Assembly (NCBI RefSeq): GCF_001567585.1
Contig: NZ_LRQV01000058.1
Coordinates: 1 to 38,465, forward strand
Direction: 5' to 3'
From: Micromonospora rosaria
Lineage (GTDB): Bacteria; Actinomycetota; Actinomycetes; Mycobacteriales; Micromonosporaceae
DNA: 38,465 bases
Of this stretch, positions 31,863-38,465 are shown in pieces (position 1 is the first letter of the stretch; every line of letters starts with the position of its first letter). The notes under the pieces were generated by a model. The model was not told the DNA's origin. It made no database searches and saw only the letters and a list, made by a program, of their open reading frames with translations. Both the position numbers and the translations under genes were made by a program.

Positions 31863-33250
31863 CACGCCCCCAGCAGGCTCTGGCCGCAGACCCGGACGAT
31901 GTTGCCGCGCAGCGCCCCGGAGGCCGGCCAGGCGAGCCAGCCGATCGTCTCGGCCACGTCCACCGGCAGCCCGCCCTGCGCCATGCTGTTCATCCGGCGG
32001 CCCGCCTCGCGGACCACCAGCGGAATCCGGGCGGTCAGCCGGGTCTCGATGAACCCCGGGGCGACGGCGTTCAGGCTGATCCCCCGCCCGCCCAGCACCG
32101 GGGCGGTCGACCGGACCAGCCCGATCACGCCGGCCTTGCTGGTGGCGTAGTTGGTCTGGCCCCGGTTGCCGGCGATCCCGGCGATCGAGGAGACCGCGAC
32201 GATCCGCCCGCCGTCGCCGATCAGCTCCCGCTCCAGCAGCACGTCGTTGATCCGCTCCTGGCTGGAGAGGTTCACGTCGATCACCTGGTCCCACCGGTCG
32301 GGGTCCATCCGGCCGAGGGTCTTGTCCCGGGTGATGCCGGCGTTGTGCACCACCACGTCGACCCGGCCGTGCCGGTCGGCGAGGTGCCGGGCCAGCCGGT
32401 CCGGCGCGTCCGGGGCGGTCAGGTCGAGCTGCACGGCGGTACCGCCGATCTCGTTGGCGACCTCGGCGAGGGCGTCCCCGGCGGCCGGCACGTCCAGGGC
32501 CACCACCCGGGCGCCGTCGCGGGCCAGCAGCCGGGCCAGCGCCGCCCCGATGCCCCGGGCCGCCCCGGTGACCAGCGTGACCTGCCCGTCCAGCGGCCGG
32601 TCCCAGTCCGCCGGGGCGGACACCCGCCCGGTGCCGACCCGGAGCACCTGCCCGGAGACGTACGCCGAGCGGCCGGAGAGCAGGAACCGCAGGGTGGACT
32701 CCAGGCCGGTGCGGGTGCTGTCGTCGCCGTCCGGCGTGACGTACACCAGTTGCGCGGTGACGCCCCGGCCGAACTCCTTGCCGATGCTGCGGGTCAGCCC
32801 CTCGATCGCCCGCTGGGCGGTCGCCTCCCGGGGCGTGGCGCACTCCTCGGGCGGGGTGCCGAGCACCACCACCCGGCCACCGGGCAGCACCGAGCGGGCG
32901 TACGGGTGGAAGAAGTCGTAGAGCTGGCGCAGGGCGGTGGAGTCGGTGACGCCGGTGGCGTCGTACACCAGGGCCCCGACGCGGCCCCCGTCGGCGGGGC
33001 CGGCGGCTGGGTCGCGGACCTCGACTCCGGCGGCGGCCGGGTCGCGGACCTCGACCCCGGCGGTGGTCAGGAGCGCGCCGACCGGCTCGGCGAGCCGTCC
33101 CCCGGTGGCCGCGCCGAGCAGGGCGGGGCCGGGCAGGAGCGGGTCGCCGGGGGTGTGCCGGCGCAGCCGGGGCGGGTCGGGCAGCCCGAGACGCTTCACC
33201 AGCGTGCGACCGGCCGCCGATCGGACGAAACTCGCGTACCTGTCGGTCAT
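31862..33250 (-). CDS. Two-domain 3-oxoacyl-ACP reductase (FabG4-like)
   Basis: This 462-residue, high-molecular-weight FabG has a flavodoxin-like, catalytically dead N-terminal half (about residues 1-215) followed by an active SDR domain: cofactor loop TGAARGIG (228-235), VHNAGITRD, catalytic Ser in AVSSIAG (about 354), and Tyr368/Lys372 in YATSKAG. It reduces 3-oxoacyl thioesters, by analogy to mycobacterial FabG4 with NADH. A 30-bp tandem duplication gives the repeated EVRDPAA in the N-terminal part. It leads the operon with the MaoC-type gene. The ATG start lies 9 bp from a palindrome shared with the divergent thiolase, suggesting joint control of this lipid-degrading or lipid-building set. 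Confidence 0.9.
   Translation of the reverse strand: MTDRYASFVRSAAGRTLVKRLGLPDPPRLRRHTPGDPLLPGPALLGAATGGRLAEPVGALLTTAGVEVRDPAAAGVEVRDPAAGPADGGRVGALVYDATGVTDSTALRQLYDFFHPYARSVLPGGRVVVLGTPPEECATPREATAQRAIEGLTRSIGKEFGRGVTAQLVYVTPDGDDSTRTGLESTLRFLLSGRSAYVSGQVLRVGTGRVSAPADWDRPLDGQVTLVTGAARGIGAALARLLARDGARVVALDVPAAGDALAEVANEIGGTAVQLDLTAPDAPDRLARHLADRHGRVDVVVHNAGITRDKTLGRMDPDRWDQVIDVNLSSQERINDVLLERELIGDGGRIVAVSSIAGIAGNRGQTNYATSKAGVIGLVRSTAPVLGGRGISLNAVAPGFIETRLTARIPLVVREAGRRMNSMAQGGLPVDVAETIGWLAWPASGALRGNIVRVCGQSLLGA
33009..33068 (-). repeat. 30-bp tandem duplication within the FabG4-like gene
   Basis: Units 33009-33038 and 33039-33068 differ by only a few bases and encode two copies of a GVEVRDPAA-like decapeptide. 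The frame is kept and the insertion lies in the non-catalytic N-terminal half. Confidence 0.75.
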
Positions 33251-33258
33251 AGGCGTAG

Positions 33259-33274
33259 CCTACTGGCGAGTAGG
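33259..33274. promoter_or_regulatory. Palindrome CCTACT-GGCG-AGTAGG in the fabG4/thiolase divergent promoter
   Basis: Arms 33259-33264 and 33269-33274 are perfect complements with a 4-bp centre, followed by a second small palindrome agggc-aa-gccct (33278-33289). The half-site CGAGTAGGTA also occurs at 23513-23522, next to the TetR operator. A single regulator could control both loci. Confidence 0.5.
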
Positions 33275-33305
33275 TACAGGGCAAGCCCTACGAGGAGGCG
33301 GCATC

Positions 33306-34598
33306 GTGCAGAGCGTCCGGCGGGTCGCGGTGGTGGGCGGAAACAGAATCCCGTTCGCCCGGTCCGGCTCGCGTTACGCCAGCGCGTCCAACGCCGACCT
33401 GCTCGGCGCGGCGCTGGACGGCCTGGTGGCCCGGTTCGGGCTCGCCGGGCAGCGGGTCGGCGAGGTGGTCGCCGGGGCGGTGCTCAAGCACTCCCGGGAC
33501 TTCAACCTCGCCCGCGAGGTGGTGCTCGGCTCGACGCTCGACCCGCACACCCCCGCCTACGACATCCAGCAGGCCTGCGGCACCGGTCTGGAGGCGGCCA
33601 TCCTGGTCGCCAACAAGATCGCCCTCGGGCAGCTCGACGTCGGCATCGCCGGTGGCGTCGACACCACCTCGGACGCCCCGCTCGCGCTCAACGAGGAACT
33701 CCGGCGCACCCTGCTGCGGCTCAACTCGGCCCGGACCCTCGGCGAGCGGCTGAAGATCGCCGCGCGGCTGCGTCCACACCAGCCGTTCCGGCCGGAAGTG
33801 CCGCGCAACGCCGAGCCGCGTACCGGGCTGTCCATGGGGGAGCACGCCGCCCGGACCGCGCTGCGCTGGAACATCGACCGGACCGCCCAGGACGAGTTGG
33901 CGCTCCGCTCCCACCAGCGCCTCGCCGCCGCGTACGACCGGGGGTTCTTCGACGACCTGATGACCCCGTACCTGGGGCTGACCCGGGACCAGAACCTGCG
34001 CCCGGACACCAGCCTGGAGAAGCTCGGCGCGCTCGGGCCGGTCTTCGGTCACCGGGGTCCGGACGCCGAGCGGGCCACCATGACCGCCGGCAACTCGTCC
34101 CCGCTCACCGACGGGGCCTCGACGGTGCTGCTGGCCAGCGAGGAGTGGGCGGCCGAGCGCAGCCTGCCGGTGCTGGCCCGGTTCTCCTTCTCGGAGACGG
34201 CCGCCGTCGACTTCGTGCACGGCGACGAGGGACTGCTGATGGCGCCCGCGTACGCGGTGCCCCGGATGCTGGCGCGGGCCGGGCTGACCCTCCAGGACTT
34301 CGACTTCTACGAGATCCACGAGGCGTTCGCGTCGCAGGTGCTGGCCACCCTCGCCGCCTGGGAGTCCCCGGAGTTCTGCGCCGAACGGCTCGGCCTGCCC
34401 GCCCCGCTCGGCCCGGTCGACCGGGACAAGCTCAACGTCACCGGCTCCAGCCTCGCCGCCGGGCACCCGTTCGCCGCCACCGGCGGTCGGATCGTCGCGA
34501 CCCTGGCCAAACTCCTCGCCGAGAAGGGCTCCGGCCGGGGCCTGATCTCCATCTGCGCCGCCGGCGGCCAGGCCGTGACCGCCATCCTCGAACGCTGA
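33306..34598 (+). CDS. Acetyl-CoA acyltransferase (thiolase, FadA2-like)
   Basis: This 430-residue thiolase has all catalytic residues: the acyl-accepting Cys91 in QQACGTGLEAA, EIHEAFASQ, His387 in SSLAAGHPFAATGGR, and Cys417 in ISICAAGGQAV. It would cleave 3-ketoacyl-CoA or condense two acyl-CoAs in the cytoplasm. With the FabG4-like reductase and MaoC-type dehydratase next door it could form a short reverse or forward beta-oxidation set. The GTG has GAGGAGG 7 nt upstream. The gene's end, including the stop codon, is duplicated in a 25-bp exact tandem repeat. Confidence 0.92.
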   Translation: MQSVRRVAVVGGNRIPFARSGSRYASASNADLLGAALDGLVARFGLAGQRVGEVVAGAVLKHSRDFNLAREVVLGSTLDPHTPAYDIQQACGTGLEAAILVANKIALGQLDVGIAGGVDTTSDAPLALNEELRRTLLRLNSARTLGERLKIAARLRPHQPFRPEVPRNAEPRTGLSMGEHAARTALRWNIDRTAQDELALRSHQRLAAAYDRGFFDDLMTPYLGLTRDQNLRPDTSLEKLGALGPVFGHRGPDAERATMTAGNSSPLTDGASTVLLASEEWAAERSLPVLARFSFSETAAVDFVHGDEGLLMAPAYAVPRMLARAGLTLQDFDFYEIHEAFASQVLATLAAWESPEFCAERLGLPAPLGPVDRDKLNVTGSSLAAGHPFAATGGRIVATLAKLLAEKGSGRGLISICAAGGQAVTAILER

Positions 34599-34639
34599 CC
34601 CGCCCGCCCGGAGGGAACGCTGACCCGCCCGCCCGGAGG
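34590..34639 (+). repeat. Exact 25-bp tandem duplication spanning the thiolase stop codon
   Basis: Copies 34590-34614 and 34615-34639 are identical. The first contains the last two codons and TGA stop. The second lies beyond the gene, so the protein is unchanged. The perfect identity suggests a recent event. Confidence 0.85.
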
Positions 34640-34775
34640 GGTCGGGGCGCGTTCACCGGCGGTTCAGGTGAGGGCGGGCTGCTGTTGGGTTGCGGACGGA
34701 AGGCTGACGGTGTGGCGCGCGTGAACCGTGCGCCGTCCGCCGGAACCTCAGCGCCGGAACGGGGCCGACAGGTCG

Positions 34776-35840
34776 ATGGAGATCAGCTCAGCCGGGGCGG
34801 TGACCCTCTCCGTGGTCATCCCCATGTTCAACGAGGAGGACGTGGTACCCGGGCTCGTCGCCCGGCTCCGGCCGGTCCTCGACGCGCTGGCCGTCGACTA
34901 CGAGGTCGTCGCGGTCGACGACGGCAGCGGTGACGGTACCGCCCGGGTCCTCGCCGACCAGGCCCGCTCCTGGTCACACCTGCGGATCGTGCGGCTGCGC
35001 CGCAACAGCGGCCACCAGGCCGCGCTGACCGCCGGGCTGCACCGCGCGCGTGGGCGGTGGGTGGTCAGCATCGACGCGGACCTCCAGGACCCGCCCGAGG
35101 TCATCGCCGACATGCTGCGGCTGGCCCGCGAGGACGGCGTCGACGTCGTGTACGGCGTCCGCGCCGACCGCAGCACCGACACCGTCTTCAAGCGCCGGAC
35201 GGCCGGGCTCTACTACTGGACGATGCGCCGGGTCGTCGGCGTCGACCTGCCCGCCCAGGCCGGTGACTTCCGGCTGCTCAGCCGGGACGTCATCGAGGTG
35301 CTGCGCCGGCTGCCCGAACGTACCCCGGTCTACCGGCTGCTGGTCCCGTCGCTCGGCTTCACCAGCGCCGAGGTGCACTACACCCGCGAGGTCCGCGCCG
35401 CCGGCCGGACGAAGTACCCGCTGCGCCGGATGATCGGGCTGGCCTGGGACAGCACGGCGAACTTCTCCGCCGCCCCGTTGCGGCTCGCCACCTGGCTGGG
35501 GCTGCTGAGCTTCGCCGGCAGCCTGCTGCTGACGGTGTTCGGCGTCGCCGCGTACCTCGGCGGCGCCACCATCCCCGGCTGGACGTCGCTCTTCGTCGCG
35601 GTGCTGCTGTTCAGCGCCGTCCAACTGATCTGCCTCGGCCTGCTCGGCGAGTACGTGGGCCGGATCTACCGGACCGTGCAGGACCGACCGGCCTTCCTCG
35701 TCGGCTCCGACTCGATCGACCCGGCTGAGCCGGCTGAGCCGGCCGACCCGGCTGAGCCGGCCGACCCGGTGGGCACCCGGGACGGTCGCGTCCGGTCCGA
35801 CGCCCCCGGACAGCGCGCGGCCGTACCGGCCAATGGTTGA
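34776..35840 (+). CDS. GT2 glycosyltransferase, GtrB/DPM1 type
   Basis: This 354-residue membrane enzyme has a GT-A catalytic domain (VVIPMFNEED at about 13-22, VAVDDGSGDGT with the nucleotide Asp at 46-55, and the metal motif SIDADLQDPPE at 98-108). Two transmembrane helices follow (about 232-256 and 264-290), and then a Pro/Glu/Asp-rich tail. Such enzymes load a hexose from a nucleotide sugar onto polyprenyl phosphate on the cytoplasmic face. ATG 34776 is used because the GT-A domain begins right after it; a GTG at 34728 is in frame. The stop overlaps the start of the next membrane protein by 8 bp, so the two are coupled. Confidence 0.88.
   Translation: MEISSAGAVTLSVVIPMFNEEDVVPGLVARLRPVLDALAVDYEVVAVDDGSGDGTARVLADQARSWSHLRIVRLRRNSGHQAALTAGLHRARGRWVVSIDADLQDPPEVIADMLRLAREDGVDVVYGVRADRSTDTVFKRRTAGLYYWTMRRVVGVDLPAQAGDFRLLSRDVIEVLRRLPERTPVYRLLVPSLGFTSAEVHYTREVRAAGRTKYPLRRMIGLAWDSTANFSAAPLRLATWLGLLSFAGSLLLTVFGVAAYLGGATIPGWTSLFVAVLLFSAVQLICLGLLGEYVGRIYRTVQDRPAFLVGSDSIDPAEPAEPADPAEPADPVGTRDGRVRSDAPGQRAAVPANG
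35719..35769 (+). repeat. Microsatellite encoding AEPAEPADP tail of the GT2 protein
   Basis: Units of 9-15 bp built from ccggctgag and ccggccgac are repeated at the 3' end of the glycosyltransferase gene. They encode a flexible acidic tail and could vary in number. Confidence 0.7.
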
Positions 35841-38244
35841 CCAGGTCCTCGCATCGGACCCGCCGCCGGGCCAGGGCGCCGCGCCCCCGGCGGACCGGCC
35901 GCTGACCGACCGGCCGCCCGGCGTTCCCGGGGTGGGGCGTCGCGTCGTCGGGGTCCTGCGCCGGGTGGCGGCGGCGGGCCTGTGGGCGGCCGTCCTCGCC
36001 GGTCTGGTGTACGCCTGGCGATGGACCGACACGCCGACCGACGACATCCGGGCGTACCTGGTGTACTGGCTGGCGGGGCTGGTGCTGCCGGGCACGCTGG
36101 TGCACCGCGCGCTGCGCGGCAGCCGGGGCAACCTGCCCGAGGACCTCGGGTACGGCGCGGCGGTCGGGCTCGTGCTGGAGTTGGCCGCCTGGGCGCTCGC
36201 CACCGCCACCGGGGCGCAGTCGGCGCTGCGCTGGTGGCCGGTACCGGTGGTGCTGCTCTTCCTCGTCGTGCCCCGGCTCTGGCGGCACTGGCGGGTCCGG
36301 GAGCCGCGCCCGCTCCCGCTGCGCTGGCACCTGGCGATGGCGGTCCTGCTGGGCCTGATCATCTGCTGGGCGGCGGCCCAGTGGGAGGACCTGCCGCTCC
36401 CGCCGGCCGACTTCGCGTACTACCAGGATCTGATGTACCACCTGGGGCTGGTGCAGGAGTTGACCCGCGGCATGCCCTTCGAGCTGCCCCAGGTGGCCGG
36501 GGAGGCGCTGCGGTACCACTACCTCTCCGACGCGCACATGGCCAGCGCCAGCCTGGTCACCGGCAGCCACCCGGCGACGGTCCTGCTGCGGTTGTGGCTG
36601 GTACCGGTCGCGGCGACGGCGGCCGTGGTGACCGCCGGGCTGGCCCGGGACCTCGCCGGACGGTGGTGGGTCGGGCCGGTCGGCGCCGCAGCCGCGTACC
36701 TGGGCGTGCCGCTGACCCTCGGCTCGCCGGTGAGCGCCGGCGGCGGCCTGGCGCTGTCGTTCGCCAGCCCGTCGCAGACGTACATGTTGCCGCTGCTCAT
36801 GCTGCTCACCGGGCTCTGCGTGGACCTCGTCCGGGGCCGGGGCCTCGGGCCGGCCTGGGTGCTGCCACCCGTGCTCGCGCTGGCCTGCACGGGGGCGAAG
36901 TCCAGCGCGCTGCCACCACTGATCGCCGGCCTCGGCCTGGCCGGCCTGGTGGCCTGGGTGCGGGCCCGCCGGTTCCCGTGGCGGGTGCTGCTGGCCCTGG
37001 CCACGCTGCTGGCGGCGATGGCGGCGGGGTACCGGCTCTTCGCCGGTGGGGGCGCCGGTGTGCTGGTACTCCAGTTCTTCGGGCTCATCCGGCACATGGA
37101 CCCGTACCGGGAGACGCTCGGCGTGGACGACCCGATCGAGATCGGCGGCCTGCTGCCGCCCGGCGTGGCCGCCGCCGACGGGTCCACCGGCTGGCACGTC
37201 GCCCTCGGCATCCTCGGGTTCTGGCTGGTGCTGCAACTGCCCCGGCTGGCCGGGCTGCTCGTCACGGTGAGCCGGGGCGGGCGGGGCGACCCGGCGGCCT
37301 GGCTGCTCGGCGGGGCGGTCGTCGCCGGTACCACCGCCTGCTGGACCCTGTTCCACCCGTCGGCCAGCCAGCTCTACTTCTTCGCCGCGGTGATGCCCTT
37401 CGGGGCGGTGCTGACCGGTTGGCTGCTGGCGGTGGCCCGGCCACCGTGGCCGGTGCTGCTCACCGCCGCCGCCGGTGGGGCCGCCGCGCAACTGCTCGTC
37501 CCCCCGCTCGCCGAACCGGCCGAGACGGTACCGGCCTGGCAGTCGGCGATGGCGGACACCGCCTGGCGGGTACTCGCCCTCGTCGGGGCCGCCGCCCTGC
37601 TCGCCGTCCTGCTCACCGTCCTGTTCGGCGGGAGGGCGGTGGCCGGTTCCGCGCCGGATCGGCCGGCGCGGGGTCGGGGGCGGTGGGTGGCGGTGGCGAA
37701 CGCCGGGGTGGCCGCAGCGCTGGTCGGGGCGAGTGTCGCCGAGGGTGTGGACCTGACCGTCCAGTGGATCGTCGACGAGCCCCGCCCACCGGCCGCCGCC
37801 GAGCGGCTGGTCACCGCCGACGAGATGCGGGCGGCCCTCTGGCTGGACGGGCGGGCCGGTGCCGACGACGTGGTCGCCACGAACGTGCACTGCCAGCCGG
37901 TACGCACCTACGAGAACTGTGACGCGCGGGCGTTCTGGGTGACCGGGCTCGGTGGACGGCGGGCCCTGCTGGAGAGCTGGGGGTACAGCGACGCGGTGGT
38001 CGCCGAGCATGGCCGTGACGGGCGCTCCTACCCGCTGCAACCGGCCCCCGACCCGGAGGTGTACGCCCTGAACCAGCGCGTCTTCACCGCCCCGGCCGCC
38101 GGGGACCTGGCCCGGCTGCGCCACGAGTACGGCGTCCGCTGGCTCTTCGCCGACACCCGGGCCGGCAAGGTCTCACCGGCCCTGTCCCGACTGGCCCCGA
38201 TCCGCTTCACCGCCGGCCCCGTCACCATCCACGAACTCCCCTGA
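35833..38244 (+). CDS. Large polytopic membrane protein, GT-C-like
   Basis: This 803-residue protein has about 13 hydrophobic segments between residues 40 and 640, followed by a C-terminal hydrophilic domain of about 160 residues probably outside the cell. Its size, topology and acidic first large loop (YYQDLMYHLGLVQEL, then RYHYLSDAHMA) recall GT-C glycosyltransferases that use polyprenyl-phosphate sugars, but no defining motif is certain. The start overlaps the stop of the GT2 gene by 8 bp, pointing to a functional pair: GT2 makes the lipid-linked sugar and this protein uses it for an extracellular glycan or glycoprotein. The C-terminal domain contains two cysteines (NVHCQPVRTYENCDAR). Confidence 0.75.
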   Translation: MVDQVLASDPPPGQGAAPPADRPLTDRPPGVPGVGRRVVGVLRRVAAAGLWAAVLAGLVYAWRWTDTPTDDIRAYLVYWLAGLVLPGTLVHRALRGSRGNLPEDLGYGAAVGLVLELAAWALATATGAQSALRWWPVPVVLLFLVVPRLWRHWRVREPRPLPLRWHLAMAVLLGLIICWAAAQWEDLPLPPADFAYYQDLMYHLGLVQELTRGMPFELPQVAGEALRYHYLSDAHMASASLVTGSHPATVLLRLWLVPVAATAAVVTAGLARDLAGRWWVGPVGAAAAYLGVPLTLGSPVSAGGGLALSFASPSQTYMLPLLMLLTGLCVDLVRGRGLGPAWVLPPVLALACTGAKSSALPPLIAGLGLAGLVAWVRARRFPWRVLLALATLLAAMAAGYRLFAGGGAGVLVLQFFGLIRHMDPYRETLGVDDPIEIGGLLPPGVAAADGSTGWHVALGILGFWLVLQLPRLAGLLVTVSRGGRGDPAAWLLGGAVVAGTTACWTLFHPSASQLYFFAAVMPFGAVLTGWLLAVARPPWPVLLTAAAGGAAAQLLVPPLAEPAETVPAWQSAMADTAWRVLALVGAAALLAVLLTVLFGGRAVAGSAPDRPARGRGRWVAVANAGVAAALVGASVAEGVDLTVQWIVDEPRPPAAAERLVTADEMRAALWLDGRAGADDVVATNVHCQPVRTYENCDARAFWVTGLGGRRALLESWGYSDAVVAEHGRDGRSYPLQPAPDPEVYALNQRVFTAPAAGDLARLRHEYGVRWLFADTRAGKVSPALSRLAPIRFTAGPVTIHELP

Positions 38245-38272
38245 CCCCCGCGCTCACTCCCTGCCCCCTTCT

Positions 38273-38351
38273 CCCCGCGATCTTGCAGTTGCCGCCCGCG
38301 TGATGCGGCACGTGCGGCATTTGTCGGGGCGCGAAGTGCAAGATCGCGGGG
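38273..38351. terminator. Hairpin with 15-bp perfect arms followed by a G-rich tract
   Basis: Arms ccccgcgatcttgca (38273-38287) and 38337-38351 are exact complements around a 49-nt loop. Directly after comes a purine tract of repeated gggagg/ggcgggg units running to the window edge (38350-38465). Only the 29 bp from the stop to the hairpin separate it from the GT-C-like gene. No gene is seen in this last 220 bp. Confidence 0.65.
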
Positions 38352-38465
38352 GAGGGAGGGGCGGGGAGGGAGGGGCGGGGAGGAGAGGGGCGGGGAGGAG
38401 AGGGGCGGGGGAGGAAGGGGGGCGTGGGGTGGGTCAGGGGGTGGAGTGGGGGCAGCAGGGTGGGG

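Noticed and set aside
31863..33284. N-terminal extension of the MaoC-type protein over the FabG gene
   Set aside because: The frame is open but its translation is Arg/Gly/Pro-rich with no domain, whereas the other frame encodes a complete FabG. The ATG at 31862 gives a normal-length enzyme.

Overview
The window is very GC-rich DNA with GTG starts, GGAGG-type ribosome binding sites and dense coding on both strands. It looks like chromosomal DNA of a filamentous actinomycete, most likely of the Micromonosporaceae. That placement rests on protein character and on intergenic hairpin and repeat style, not on a database search. There are no transposases, integrases, tRNAs, rRNAs or CRISPR arrays. 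Most of the window is core chromosome. The gene set fba, DedA, DUF3151, purA and pyrE recalls the Rv0357c-Rv0382c neighbourhood of Mycobacterium tuberculosis.

Region by region. 1-4830: a membrane-anchored spermidine-synthase-like protein, a small membrane protein with a Pro/Gly/Tyr repeat tail, a short-chain dehydrogenase, pyrE, and an ArsR-type regulator with a CVC metal-binding motif. 4890-9260: an envelope block with a DUF368 protein next to a DedA protein (both families are linked to polyprenyl-phosphate transport), an LPXTG cell-wall protein, a small acidic protein and a YvlD/holin-like membrane protein. 9380-20640: central metabolism (fba, purA, purD) mixed with a LOG-family protein, DUF3151, a giant ParA/EspI-like ATPase with a disordered repeat-rich N-terminus, and a lipid-kinase-like protein that has lost its catalytic motifs. 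A solitary AbiEi-HTH plus PD-(D/E)XK-like protein sits between purA and purD, bracketed by related hairpins. 20800-26490: two divergent regulator-target pairs (PadR with an FAD monooxygenase; TetR with an SCP2 sterol-carrier protein), a HEAT-repeat protein and a second DedA protein.

26568-30690 holds the best candidate for an undescribed system. It is a compact leftward four-gene operon encoding an NrtR-like Nudix regulator, a J-domain plus pseudokinase protein, a vWA protein and a divergent adenylosuccinate-synthetase paralogue. The genes overlap or nearly touch, and a palindromic operator lies just upstream. Canonical purA is also in the window, so the paralogue's altered active site can be compared directly.

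30975-34598 is a lipid-metabolism locus (MaoC-type dehydratase, two-domain FabG and a divergent thiolase) in the order of mycobacterial htdX-fabG4-fadA2. 34776-38244 is a polyprenyl-phosphate-glycosyltransferase plus a GT-C-like membrane protein pair. Intergenic DNA is rich in long perfect inverted repeats, a dispersed AAGGAAGGGCCCC element, purine/pyrimidine tracts and short tandem duplications that span stop codons. All functional statements come from reading motifs; no searches were run.
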